NCBI GenBank assembly: GCA_027064135.1
Contig: JAMOQG010000126.1
Coordinates: 1 to 33,638, forward strand
Direction: 5' to 3'
From: Peptostreptococcaceae bacterium
Lineage (GTDB): Bacteria; Bacillota; Clostridia; Peptostreptococcales; Acidaminobacteraceae
DNA length: 33,638 nt
Shown: one piece after another, positions 22,483 through 31,031 of the stretch
How the letters are laid out: each line of letters starts with the position of its first letter
Position numbering within the stretch: position 1 is the first letter of the stretch
Translations under genes and position numbers: made by a program
The notes under the pieces: generated by a model
The model's database searches: none
What the model saw: only the letters and a program-made list of their open reading frames with translations
Told to the model about the DNA's origin: nothing

Positions 22483-23259
22483 ATGGGAAAGATTAAAGTT
22501 GAAAATTTAAGTCATTCTTATGGTCAGGAAAAAGTTTTAAAAAATATTAGTGTTAATATTGAAAATGATCATTTTATAACTGTTGTAGGACCAAATGGTT
22601 CGGGAAAAACAACATTTATAAAAAAACTACTAAGAAATTTTAAATTAACTAAGAAAACAATATTTCTTGATAATAAAGATGTAATAGAATATAAATCAAG
22701 AGAATTTGCAAAGAAAATTGCTGCAGTTCAACAAAACACTAATATAAATTATGATTTTTCAGTTGAAGATATAGTATTAATGGGAAGAACACCATATATT
22801 GAAAGATTTAAAAGTGAAACTCATGAGGATTATCAAATTGTTGAAAGAGTACTTAAGGAAACCGATTTATTTGAACTTAAAGATAGAAGCTTTTTAGAGT
22901 TAAGTGGTGGAGAAAAACAAAGAGTAATTATTGCAAGAGCTTTAGCTCAAGAACCAGAAGTATTAATATTAGATGAACCTATTAATCATTTGGATATTAA
23001 ACATAAAGTGAAAATAATGAAGCTTATTAAAGAATTAAGTATTAAAAAAGAAATTGTTGTAATAACAATACTCCATGATTTAAATTTTTCACTTAAATAT
23101 AGTGATTATTGTATTTTATTAAAAAATGGAGAAATATATGATGATGGACATCCTAATGATGTATTAACTCGAAAAAATATTAGTGATGTGTATGATGTTG
23201 AGATTGAAGTTTTAGAATATAATGGGAACGAAAAATTAATTGTTTTGCCTATAAATTAA
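22483..23259 (+). CDS. btuD: Cobalamin ABC transporter ATP-binding protein
   Basis: 258 residues. Walker A is GPNGSGKTT at 36-44, the Q-loop is in AAVQQNT, the signature LSGGEKQR lies near 140, Walker B is VLILDEP with the D-loop INHLDI, and the switch His is in TILHDLN. It powers B12 import with BtuC and BtuF. RBS AGGAGTA overlaps the spacer after btuC. A non-coding gap of 96 nt follows. Confidence 0.95.
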   Translation: MGKIKVENLSHSYGQEKVLKNISVNIENDHFITVVGPNGSGKTTFIKKLLRNFKLTKKTIFLDNKDVIEYKSREFAKKIAAVQQNTNINYDFSVEDIVLMGRTPYIERFKSETHEDYQIVERVLKETDLFELKDRSFLELSGGEKQRVIIARALAQEPEVLILDEPINHLDIKHKVKIMKLIKELSIKKEIVVITILHDLNFSLKYSDYCILLKNGEIYDDGHPNDVLTRKNISDVYDVEIEVLEYNGNEKLIVLPIN

Positions 23260-23305
23260 GAATTTGACTAACTTAATATATTTTAAAAAAAGTTTTGTGT
23301 TATAG

Positions 23306-23335
23306 TTGTTTTAACAGAGGACTTTTTTATATAAT
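23306..23335 (+). promoter_or_regulatory. Candidate promoter of the nitroreductase gene
   Basis: TTGTTT (23306-23311), an 18-nt spacer and TATAAT (23330-23335), which suggests that the gene does not depend solely on B12-operon read-through. Confidence 0.5.
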
Positions 23336-23355
23336 AAAAATGAGGAGGTTATAAA

Positions 23356-24105
23356 ATGAATAGTGATAATGAAATTATTAAATTAATTGAATCTCATAGA
23401 TCAGTTCGTAAATTTTCTGATAGAAAAGTTGAGGAAGGAATTTTAAGAGAAATATTAAGTAAATCACAATATGCATCTACTTCTAGTTTTTTACAATTAT
23501 ATTCTGTTATTAGAGTAAAAAATTCTGATAATAGGAAAAAAATAGCATATTTAGCTGGGGAACAAGAATATATTGAATCGGCTTCTGAATTTTTGATATA
23601 TTTAGCAGATTTAAATAGAATAGAAAAAATTGCATTAAATTATGATATAAAAGTTGAAACTGGATATGCAGAATCATTTATAACTGCAACTGTAGATGCT
23701 TCTTTATATGCACAAAATGTTATTTTAGCTGCAGAAAGTTTAGGCATTGGCGGTGTGTTTATAGGTGGTATTAGAAATAATCCAAGTGAAATTTCTAAAT
23801 TACTTAAACTTCCTAAAAGTGTGTATCCAATTTTCGGAATGTGTCTTGGATATCCAGAAAATGATATTAGGCAAGAAAAGAAACTTAGGTTACCTTTAGA
23901 TATTATTTTAAAAGAAGATTATTATAGTAATCATGATCAAGAATTATTGAGTGAATATGATGAAAAAATAAAAAAGTACTATGTAAAAAGAACAAATGGA
24001 AAAGTAGAAGATACGTGGACAGAGCAAGTTTCAAAGAGGATGGATGGCGAGAATAGGCCACATATGAAAGAATATATTGAAAATCAAGGTTTAAATAATA
24101 AATAA
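23356..24105 (+). CDS. NfsA/FRP-type NAD(P)H-dependent nitroreductase
   Basis: 249 residues, FMN-binding nitroreductase fold. HRSVRKFSDRKV near the N-terminus and YASTSSFLQLYSVIRV give the FMN phosphate contacts. AESLGIGGVFIGGIRNNP and VYPIFGMCLGYP carry the hydrophobic core typical of the NfsA branch. The C-terminal part (about 205-249: WTEQVSKRMDGENRPHMKEYI) matches NfsA-type oxygen-insensitive nitroreductases. It reduces nitro compounds or flavins; the substrate is unknown. RBS GAGGAGG. It lies after btuD with its own likely promoter and a strong bidirectional terminator downstream. Confidence 0.9.
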   Translation: MNSDNEIIKLIESHRSVRKFSDRKVEEGILREILSKSQYASTSSFLQLYSVIRVKNSDNRKKIAYLAGEQEYIESASEFLIYLADLNRIEKIALNYDIKVETGYAESFITATVDASLYAQNVILAAESLGIGGVFIGGIRNNPSEISKLLKLPKSVYPIFGMCLGYPENDIRQEKKLRLPLDIILKEDYYSNHDQELLSEYDEKIKKYYVKRTNGKVEDTWTEQVSKRMDGENRPHMKEYIENQGLNNK

Positions 24106-24132
24106 GAGAAAACAAATTATTTTCTCTTATTT
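24100..24132. terminator. Bidirectional terminator between nitroreductase and HAD genes
   Basis: AAATAAGAGAAAA (24100-24112) pairs with TTTTCTCTTATTT (24120-24132) over a 7-nt loop, 13 bp. Confidence 0.87.
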
Positions 24133-24135
24133 TTA

Positions 24136-24957
24136 TTATATAAAGTATTTTTTTAATGCATTTAAAACACCATTATCTGAATTTGAAGTAGTAATAAAAT
24201 CAGCATTTTCTTTTGCGAGTGAAGTTGCATTTCCCATTGCTATTCCAATATTTGCTTCCTTTAACATAGTGGCATCATTATTATTATCACCTATTGCCAT
24301 AGTTTTATTAATTGGTATATTTAAATAATTTGAAATGTTTTTAAGTGCTTGTCCTTTTGTAATACCTTTAACCATAATATCAATAGCACCATTAAATGAT
24401 GAAACAATTTCAATTCCTTCAATTTTATTAAATTTCTTCATTAAATATTCAAATTTTTCAATATCGTTTTCTATTGCAAGAAGTTTAAATATAGGTTCAT
24501 TTATAGAGTTTAACATTTCTGTTGCATTTTCAATAAGTTCAATATTTATTTTGTCTTTTTCGTTTAATGTTTTATTTTCTTTAATCCAGACTTTAAGTAG
24601 AAATCTTATTTCCGTAGAATATATTGTATTAGAGGTATAAAATTGGAAAAATGTATTGTTTTTCTCTAATATTTTAAAGATATTATTTAGAATATCTTTG
24701 TTAATTTCATGTCCTTCAATTATTTTTTCAGTTATTGGATCATAAATGTAGCCGCCATTACATGATATTAAAGGAGTTTCTAATTTTAATTCATTGTAAT
24801 ATTTTTTTGCTGCAGTAAAAGTTCTTCCTGTGGCAATAACTATTTTTATGTTGTTATTTTTTAAAGTATTTAGATATTCTTTTGTTTCATTGTTGATTTT
24901 ATGATTTTCATTTAGAAGTGTACCATCTAAATCAAGCACTATGAGTTCTGTTTTCAT
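24136..24957 (-). CDS. Cof-type HAD-IIB phosphatase
   Basis: 273 residues. Motif I is LDLDGTLLN at the N-terminus (nucleophile Asp10 region), motif II is IATGRTFTA, the cap region has SCNGGYIYD, and motifs III/IV are in KGQALKN and MAIGDNNNDATML, AGIAMGNA-like. Cof/YidA proteins dephosphorylate sugar phosphates or flavin nucleotides. The GGDEF gene ends 2 nt upstream of its ATG, so they form one leftward operon. Confidence 0.93.
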   Translation of the reverse strand: MKTELIVLDLDGTLLNENHKINNETKEYLNTLKNNNIKIVIATGRTFTAAKKYYNELKLETPLISCNGGYIYDPITEKIIEGHEINKDILNNIFKILEKNNTFFQFYTSNTIYSTEIRFLLKVWIKENKTLNEKDKINIELIENATEMLNSINEPIFKLLAIENDIEKFEYLMKKFNKIEGIEIVSSFNGAIDIMVKGITKGQALKNISNYLNIPINKTMAIGDNNNDATMLKEANIGIAMGNATSLAKENADFITTSNSDNGVLNALKKYFI

Positions 24958-24959
24958 TT

Positions 24960-26072
24960 TTAGCCTTTCTGTTTTCTTGGTATTATATCTGGATTATTTA
25001 TTTTAAATAATCTTTTAAATTCATACATTTTCTTATCAGCTAACCTTAAAAGAATATCAAAAACCATTGATTCAGCAGGTGAAGTTGAAATTCCATAACT
25101 AAATGTAATATAAAAAGAATTGCTAATCTCATGATTTTTAATAGTGAATTTTTCATTAAGTAATGAATTTAAAATTTTTTGCATTTTAATTTCACTTTGT
25201 TTATATGTTGAGTCGTGTAATATTAGTATAAATTCGTCACCGCCTAATCTTGCAAAAATATCAGTTTCTCGAATATTTTCATTTATTTTACTTGTAAAGA
25301 AAGATAGTGCTTTATCACCAATAATGTGCCCAAAATTATCATTAATTTGTTTTAAGTAATTTAAATCAATTAAAATAAAGGAATATTTTAAATTATATCG
25401 TACACATCGTTTTGAATATTTGTCGAAAATTTCTTCAAAATAGCTTCTATTGTAAATATTAGTAAGCTTATCATATTTTGACAGGTGTAAAGTTTTTTTA
25501 ATTATATTGTTTTTATTTATAATATCGGTAATTATTTTAGAATATGATTCAGCAGATTCTATTTCTTTTTTTGAAAAATTTCTATCTAAATCAAGATTTA
25601 AGAAACCAAAAATTTCACCATCTATTTTTATTGGAATAGATATAGTTTCTTTAATTGTATTAGGTGTATTATCATTAATTATTGCTGCATTTTGTGAATT
25701 GGTATATTTCAAATTATGATTTTTAATATTATTTACAATAACAGAATCATTAAATTCATTATTTGAATTTCTATAAATGAAAGATTCGTTTAATTTAATT
25801 TTAATTGAGTTAAAAATTTTATAGTCATATCCTGCAACAGCTTTGTATTTAAAAAGATAATTTTTTGAATCATATACTAGTAATGATCCATATTTACAAT
25901 TATCAATTAATAAAAGTGCATTATCAAGTAATAATTGATAAATGTTTTTATTATTCATATTAACAATTGAATTATTCATATCAGAAGAAATTTGTAGTAA
26001 TTTGTTTTTTAATTTTAAATCTTCAATAGTTGATTTTAACTCTTTGATTTCTGATTCAAATTTTTTATACAT
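24960..26072 (-). CDS. Diguanylate cyclase with GAF-like sensor domain
   Basis: 370 residues; ATG at 26072 is preferred because GAGGAGG lies 6 nt upstream. An N-terminal coiled coil (about 5-30) leads into a GAF domain (about 45-190: YGSLLVYDSKN, ISIPIKIDGEIFGFLNLD). The GGDEF domain (about 205-360) has the active-site GGDEF in FARLGGDEFILIL and, five residues earlier, RETD, the RxxD inhibitory I-site. It should make c-di-GMP and be product-inhibited. There is no TM segment, so it senses a cytoplasmic signal. It is the first gene in an operon with the HAD phosphatase. Confidence 0.93.
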   Translation of the reverse strand: MYKKFESEIKELKSTIEDLKLKNKLLQISSDMNNSIVNMNNKNIYQLLLDNALLLIDNCKYGSLLVYDSKNYLFKYKAVAGYDYKIFNSIKIKLNESFIYRNSNNEFNDSVIVNNIKNHNLKYTNSQNAAIINDNTPNTIKETISIPIKIDGEIFGFLNLDLDRNFSKKEIESAESYSKIITDIINKNNIIKKTLHLSKYDKLTNIYNRSYFEEIFDKYSKRCVRYNLKYSFILIDLNYLKQINDNFGHIIGDKALSFFTSKINENIRETDIFARLGGDEFILILHDSTYKQSEIKMQKILNSLLNEKFTIKNHEISNSFYITFSYGISTSPAESMVFDILLRLADKKMYEFKRLFKINNPDIIPRKQKG

Positions 26073-26135
26073 AGTTATCCTCCTCGATAGCACATAACTA
26101 TTATATCAGATGATTCAAATTTTAGAAATAAATTA

Positions 26136-26163
26136 TTACAGTTATTAAAACTTAGTGTATAAT
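26136..26163 (+). promoter_or_regulatory. Sigma-A promoter of the nfeD-SPFH operon
   Basis: TTACAG (26136-26141), a 16-nt spacer and TATAAT (26158-26163). Confidence 0.65.
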
Positions 26164-26187
26164 ATTATATATATGAAAGGAGTAACT

Positions 26188-26625
26188 ATGATTGATATAA
26201 GTATGTCGATAATATGGACTGTTTTAATAATTGTGTTTGTACTTGTTGAAGGATTTACAATGGGGTTAACTGCAATATGGTTTGCTATAGGTTCTATATT
26301 TGCATTATTATCTTCAATTTTAAAATTCAGAACAATAAGTCAGTTTGTAGTTTTTGTAGTTTTTTCTGGTTTAATGTTATTTTTAACAAAACCGTTTGTG
26401 AAAAAACATCTAAAAGTTGGGGAACATAAAACTAATATTGATAGTATTATTGGAAAGAAAGGGAAAATTGAAAAAAAGATTACCAAATTTGATATAGGGC
26501 AAGTTAATATTGAAGGACAGATATGGAGTGCTATTTCATATGATGAAGAAAATATTGATTTAGATGAAGAAGTTGAAGTTATTTCTGTTGAAGGTGTGAA
26601 ATTAATAGTACAAAGGAGTGAGTAA
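26188..26625 (+). CDS. NfeD-like membrane protein
   Basis: 145 residues; ATG at 26188 is preferred with AAAGGAG upstream. Two to three TM helices (about 5-24, 29-45, 50-70) precede an OB-fold C-terminal domain (about 80-143: IIGKKGKIEKKI, GQVNIEGQIWSAIS, EVEVISVEGVKLIVQ). This is the short NfeD type without the protease domain, which pairs with SPFH proteins in membrane microdomains. The SPFH gene starts 1 nt after its stop codon. Confidence 0.9.
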   Translation: MIDISMSIIWTVLIIVFVLVEGFTMGLTAIWFAIGSIFALLSSILKFRTISQFVVFVVFSGLMLFLTKPFVKKHLKVGEHKTNIDSIIGKKGKIEKKITKFDIGQVNIEGQIWSAISYDEENIDLDEEVEVISVEGVKLIVQRSE

Positions 26626-26626
26626 A

Positions 26627-27526
26627 ATGTTAGGAACGATATTATTTATTATTTTAGGTATTGCACTTATTGTTTTAGTTGTGTCAAATGTTAGAATTGT
26701 ACCACAATCAGAAGCATATGTTATTGAAAGACTTGGAGGGTATTTAACAACTTGGGGAGTAGGTTTAAAGCTTAAAATTCCGTTGATTGATAGAATATCA
26801 GGAAAAGTTTCTTTAAAAGAAAGAGTTGTTGATTTTCCACCACAACCTGTTATTACAAAAGATAATGTAACTATGCAAATTGATACTGTTGTTTATTATC
26901 AAATAACAGATCCAAAATTATTTACTTATGGAGTTTCAAGACCAATTGTTGCGATTGAAAATTTAACTGCTACAACTTTAAGAAATATTATTGGACAATT
27001 GGAACTTGATGAAACTTTATCATCAAGAGATTTAATTAATACGAAAATGAGAAGTATTTTAGATGTTGCAACTGATCCTTGGGGTATTAAAGTAAATAGA
27101 GTTGAAGTTAAAAATATTATGCCTCCAGCGGATATTCAAGAAGCAATGGAAAAACAGATGAGAGCTGAAAGAGAAAGAAGAGAATCTATACTAAGAGCTG
27201 AAGGTCAGAAACGTTCTACAGTATTAGTTGCAGAAGGAGAAAAAGAATCTGCAATTAGAAGAGCTGAGGGAGAGAAAGAAGCAACTATTAGAAGAGCTGA
27301 GGGTGAAGCGGAAGCAATTATAATGGTTAAAAAGGCTGCTGCTGAAGGTATTAGAGTAATTAAAGAAGCACAAGCTGATGAAACTGTTATAGCGCTTAGA
27401 AGTTTGGAAACATTAGCAAAAGTTGCGGATGGAAATGCAACAAAATTAATAATTCCATCTGATATTCAAAATATTTCAGGATTAATTTCTTCACTTACGG
27501 CAGTAAATGATTTTTCAAAAGAATAA
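26627..27526 (+). CDS. SPFH/band 7 (stomatin/QmcA-like) protein
   Basis: 299 residues; ATG at 26627 is preferred over a GTG at 26618 that overlaps the AAGGAG site. One N-terminal TM helix (about 2-20) is followed by the band 7 domain (IVPQSEAYVIERLGGYLTTW, then VTKDNVTMQIDTVVYYQI). The coiled-coil stretch (about 180-235) has tandem AEGEKE/RRAEG repeats. It scaffolds membrane microdomains with NfeD. A terminator follows at 27537. Confidence 0.94.
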   Translation: MLGTILFIILGIALIVLVVSNVRIVPQSEAYVIERLGGYLTTWGVGLKLKIPLIDRISGKVSLKERVVDFPPQPVITKDNVTMQIDTVVYYQITDPKLFTYGVSRPIVAIENLTATTLRNIIGQLELDETLSSRDLINTKMRSILDVATDPWGIKVNRVEVKNIMPPADIQEAMEKQMRAERERRESILRAEGQKRSTVLVAEGEKESAIRRAEGEKEATIRRAEGEAEAIIMVKKAAAEGIRVIKEAQADETVIALRSLETLAKVADGNATKLIIPSDIQNISGLISSLTAVNDFSKE

Positions 27527-27536
27527 AAGCAAAATT

Positions 27537-27560
27537 AGACTAGCAAAAGCTAGTCTTTTT
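27537..27560 (+). terminator. Intrinsic terminator after the SPFH gene
   Basis: AGACTAGC (27537-27544), AAAA loop, GCTAGTCT (27549-27556), then T. Confidence 0.85.
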
Positions 27561-27628
27561 ATCTTTATCTATGTTATAATGCAATAGACTAAGTAGTATT
27601 AAAAAAAAATAATTGGAAGGCGATTTTT

Positions 27629-28864
27629 TTGAAAAAAATATCAGATTATTTTATATATGTTGTGCTTATTGCTTTATTTGGACAAGTTTATTTTTATCCG
27701 TTTAATTCAGAATTTAGATTTTCATTATCTGTAATATTTTTAATTGTTGTCTTATTTTATTCAAATGATATTGATGAGATAATATTATCTGTTGCATCTG
27801 GTTTTTTTGTTGTTGCTATGCGAGCATTACCAAGTATGTTTGGACCCAATGCGGTTTCATTTTCAACTATTGTATCAGCACAAGGCCCGGCATTTGTATA
27901 TTATGTTTCATTTGGTATTTTATTTAAATTTTTTAATATTAGAAAAAGAGTGGAGAAAAATTATTTTAATATTGCTTTTATTATTGTAGTAGATGCTCTT
28001 TCAAATATTATTGAAATATTTTTTAGAAGTGATGTTGAAAAATCAGAATTTAGCGTAATGTTTTTAGCAGTTGTTCTAGTTGCACTTTTAAGAACTATAT
28101 TAATAGCAGTGATAGTATATTCTCTTGAAATTAATAAAATAAAACAACAAAAGGAAAAATTTAGAGAATTATTATTTATTAATGCAGGATTTAATAGTGA
28201 AATGTTTTATTTAAAAAAATCTACATATGATATTGAAAATGCTATGAAAATAAGTTATAGACTTTATGAAAAAATTGAGGATGAATTAATAAAAGATGAT
28301 GCATTGGAATTATCTAAAAATATTCATGAAATTAAAAAAGACTATAAAAGGGTAATTGATGGAATAAATTATAATATAAATAAAAGTCTGAAATATCAAA
28401 TGAACTTTGAAGAATTAATGGATATAGTGAAATTAAATTCAAAAAAACAAATATATGCTTCTAATAAAAAAATTAAAATAACTTTTAAAAATCAAAATAA
28501 TTTTAATATATATAATTATTATTCTATAATAACTATTATTAATAATTTAATAATTAATGCAATTGATGCAATTGAAAATAAAGGTGAAATCTGTTGCTCC
28601 GAATTTTCAGATGAGAAAAATGTCTATATTAAAGTTGAAGACAATGGAACTGGTATTACAGAAGAAGATATAAAAGTTATTTTTGAACCAGGTTTTACAA
28701 CAAAGTATAATAAGAAAACAGGTGAACTTTCATCTGGAATTGGATTGATTCATGTAAAAAATATTGTAGAAAATGTATTTAAAGGGGAAATAGAAGTGTT
28801 TTCAGAATATGGTAAATATACTAAATTTGTTGTAAAGCTTGATAAAGAAAGGATTAGTGTATAA
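27629..28864 (+). CDS. GlnK-like (YcbA) membrane sensor histidine kinase
   Basis: 411 residues, TTG start behind GGAAGG; no ATG lies near. Five or six TM helices (about 8-165) include SMFGPNAVSFSTIVSAQGPAF-like loops. A dimerisation helix carries His233 in NIHEIKKDYKRVIDGI, the phospho-acceptor form seen in GlnK/YcbA kinases. The ATPase domain has NNLIINAIDAIEN (N box, about 305-317), VEDNGTGIT (G1, 337-344) and SSGIGLIHVKN (G2). A TATAAT at 27575-27580 may be its -10. The regulator starts 2 nt after its stop. The ligand is unknown; in B. subtilis the system senses glutamine. Confidence 0.88.
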   Translation: MKKISDYFIYVVLIALFGQVYFYPFNSEFRFSLSVIFLIVVLFYSNDIDEIILSVASGFFVVAMRALPSMFGPNAVSFSTIVSAQGPAFVYYVSFGILFKFFNIRKRVEKNYFNIAFIIVVDALSNIIEIFFRSDVEKSEFSVMFLAVVLVALLRTILIAVIVYSLEINKIKQQKEKFRELLFINAGFNSEMFYLKKSTYDIENAMKISYRLYEKIEDELIKDDALELSKNIHEIKKDYKRVIDGINYNINKSLKYQMNFEELMDIVKLNSKKQIYASNKKIKITFKNQNNFNIYNYYSIITIINNLIINAIDAIENKGEICCSEFSDEKNVYIKVEDNGTGITEEDIKVIFEPGFTTKYNKKTGELSSGIGLIHVKNIVENVFKGEIEVFSEYGKYTKFVVKLDKERISV

Positions 28865-28866
28865 TT

Positions 28867-29742
28867 TTGGAATTTTATATAATAGATGATGATGCAAGTA
28901 TTATTAGAATTTTGGAGAATCTAATTGAAAAAAATGATTTAGGGATTGTTCTTGGTAAAAGTAAAAGTGCAAAAAAAGCAATGAAAGAAGTAATTGAAGC
29001 GAGACCTGATATTGTTTTAATTGATCTTTTAATTCCTAAAATTGACGGAATAAATATTGTAAAAGAAATTCGTCAGATTGATGAATCAATTAGTTTTATA
29101 ATGATTAGTGAAGTTAATGATAAAGAAATGATTTCAAAAGCATATTCAGCAGGCGTTGAATATTATATTAATAAACCAATTAATGTAATTGAATCAATTG
29201 AAATAATTAATAGAGTTAAACAGAAAAGAGATAATATTGATCTAATAAGTTCATATGAAAGAATAAGAAGAAATAATAATGATTCTAATAATATAAAAAA
29301 AACAGATAATAAAAATAAAATAGATTTAATTATTTCAACACTTAATAAAGTTGGAGCAACTGGCAAAGGTAAAATAGATTTAGCCAATATTATTAACGAT
29401 ATTATTGAGAGTGATAGTAAAATGGAATTATATAATAAAAATATGGTTTATTTTTATGAAAAATTATCCAATTATTATTTAGAAGTTAATAATAGTAAAA
29501 TTAAAGAAAAAACAATTAAGCAGAGAATTAGAAGATCAAGTATAGATTCGTTAGAAACTATTGCAAGTTTAGGGCTTGAAGATTATCTTAACCCGACATT
29601 TGAAAAATATGCTAGTACAATTTTTAATTTTTCTGAAGTAAGAAAAGAAATGGATTATCAAAAAGGAGTTTCAATTAGAAGAGGTAAAGTTGATATTAAA
29701 AGATTTATTGGAGGAATAATTAATGAAATAATTAAATTTTAA
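28867..29742 (+). CDS. GlnL-like (YcbB) response regulator
   Basis: 291 residues, TTG start with AAAGGA 13 nt upstream, an unusually long gap, so translation probably depends on the kinase gene. The receiver domain has Asp7-9, the phospho-acceptor Asp53 in VLIDLLIPKIDG, Ser81 and Lys103 (INKPIN). After a polar linker (about 125-148) the C-terminal domain (about 149-291) reads KTIKQRIRRSSIDSLETIAS, then EKYASTIFNFSEVRKEMDY. That resembles the YcbB output domain of GlnL, which binds TTTTGT repeats. The three such repeats just downstream (29871-29896) support this. Confidence 0.87.
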   Translation: MEFYIIDDDASIIRILENLIEKNDLGIVLGKSKSAKKAMKEVIEARPDIVLIDLLIPKIDGINIVKEIRQIDESISFIMISEVNDKEMISKAYSAGVEYYINKPINVIESIEIINRVKQKRDNIDLISSYERIRRNNNDSNNIKKTDNKNKIDLIISTLNKVGATGKGKIDLANIINDIIESDSKMELYNKNMVYFYEKLSNYYLEVNNSKIKEKTIKQRIRRSSIDSLETIASLGLEDYLNPTFEKYASTIFNFSEVRKEMDYQKGVSIRRGKVDIKRFIGGIINEIIKF

Positions 29743-29850
29743 TTCTTTTGTTACTACTTTTTTGTATTTATGGAATATAATTTAAATATAAGGTGATTAT
29801 GAGTATTTAATACTACTTATCACAATAAATTCCTCATAAGATAAATTTTT

Positions 29851-29874
29851 GAATCGAAAGATTCTTTTTTTTTT
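29851..29874 (+). terminator. Intrinsic terminator after the response regulator
   Basis: GAATC (29851-29855), GAAA tetraloop, GATTC (29860-29864), then ten T. The stem is only 5 bp but the tail is long; the T-run merges into the first TTTTGT repeat. Confidence 0.6.
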
Positions 29875-29896
29875 GTAACTTTTTGTAGTTTTTTGT
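29871..29896 (+). promoter_or_regulatory. Triple TTTTGT-N4 direct repeat, predicted GlnL-like activator site
   Basis: TTTTGT occurs at 29871, 29881 and 29891, an exact 10-bp spacing with AACT and AGTT between. The site described for B. subtilis GlnL is TTTTGT-N4-TTTTGT. It lies 70-95 nt before the transporter gene. The region between shows no good -35, and only a weak -10 (such as TAACAT, 29934-29939), which suits an activator-dependent promoter. Confidence 0.75.
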
Positions 29897-29964
29897 AATT
29901 TATCGAAATATAAATTGTAATATTAACATAATGTAACATTGTAGATTAATAGGGAGGGAAACAA

Positions 29965-30960
29965 ATGAAAAGAAATTTAGCATTATTATTAGTTTTAGTT
30001 ATGGTTTTCGCATTCGCTTTAGTAGGATGTTCAGCTAAAACAGAAGAACCAGCAAAAACTGAGGAGCCAGCAAAAACTGAAACTTTAGAATTATCATTTG
30101 CAACTGGTGGAACATCAGGAACTTATTATCCACTAGGTGGAGCAATCGCAAGTGTATGGAATAATCATATTGATGGAATTAACGTAACAATACAACCTGC
30201 AGGCGCATCTGTTGAAAATATTAACAGAGTATCTTCTGGTGAAGTTGATATCGTAATGGCAATGAACAATATTGCCGATCAGGCAATGAACGGTGTTGGA
30301 GAAAGTTTCCCAAAACCATTAGACGGATTTAAAGCTGTTGGTGTTGTATATCCAGAGGTTATGCATGTAATAACTACTCAAAAAACTGGAATTAAAACAA
30401 TTGCTGATTTAAAAGGTAAAACAATTAATCCAGGACCTCCAGGATCTGGTACTTATGTAACTGCTATGGCTATATTAGAAGCTTATGGAATTGGACCAGA
30501 TGATTTTAAATCTAGACCAGGTAGTTTCTCTGATGCTGTTGCAGGATTAAAAGATGGAAACTTAGATGCAGGTTTTGCTGTAGTATCATTCCCAGCTTCT
30601 GCTGTAACTCAAATTGCTACTACTAACCCAGTTAAAATTTTAGAAATAACTGGCGACGGATTTGACAAATTATTAGAAACTGTTCCATTTGCTGCTCAAT
30701 TCCCAATTACTGGTGGAGTATACAAAGGACAAGACGAAGATGCAACAACTGTAGCTTTACAAGCTGTATTATATGTTAGATCAGATTTAAGTGATGAATT
30801 AGTTTATAACTTAGCAAAAGTTATGTATGAAAATACTCCTGAAATTGAAATGGGACATGCTAGAGGTGGACAGATTTCTATAGACTCTGCTATTAATGGT
30901 ATAACTACTCCATTCCATCCAGGTGCTATTAAATATTTAAAAGAACAAGGTAAATTATAA
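29965..30960 (+). CDS. TAXI family TRAP transporter solute-binding lipoprotein
   Basis: 331 residues, ATG behind GGGAGGG. Signal peptide with lipobox LVGC (Cys22), then two EEPAKT repeats as a flexible tether (27-38). The TAXI domain reads LSFATGGTSGTYYPLGGAIA (about 43-62), NRVSSGEVDIVMAMNN, and LKGKTINPGPPGSGT. C-terminal: MGHARGGQISIDSAINGITTPFHPGA-type region, from about 295. It binds a small organic acid or amino acid for the TRAP permease. Codon choice is richer in C-ending codons than neighbours, as in highly expressed genes. A terminator separates it from the permease genes, so it is probably made in excess. Confidence 0.94.
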   Translation: MKRNLALLLVLVMVFAFALVGCSAKTEEPAKTEEPAKTETLELSFATGGTSGTYYPLGGAIASVWNNHIDGINVTIQPAGASVENINRVSSGEVDIVMAMNNIADQAMNGVGESFPKPLDGFKAVGVVYPEVMHVITTQKTGIKTIADLKGKTINPGPPGSGTYVTAMAILEAYGIGPDDFKSRPGSFSDAVAGLKDGNLDAGFAVVSFPASAVTQIATTNPVKILEITGDGFDKLLETVPFAAQFPITGGVYKGQDEDATTVALQAVLYVRSDLSDELVYNLAKVMYENTPEIEMGHARGGQISIDSAINGITTPFHPGAIKYLKEQGKL

Positions 30961-30980
30961 TAATTAGTAAAAGTATAAAT

Positions 30981-31008
30981 AAGCCGAGATTTATTCTCGG
31001 CTTTTTTT
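30981..31008 (+). terminator. Intercistronic terminator after the TAXI binding-protein gene
   Basis: AAGCCGAG (30981-30988) pairs with CTCGGCTT (30996-31003), then T to 31008. Partial read-through would give lower expression of the permease genes. Confidence 0.85.
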
Positions 31009-31031
31009 AAAGATTTTTAAGAGAGGGAGCT

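Noticed and set aside
27175-27345. Repeats in the SPFH gene as a DNA repeat element
   Set aside because: The AEGEKE/RRAEG coding repeat is typical of the coiled coil of band 7 proteins.
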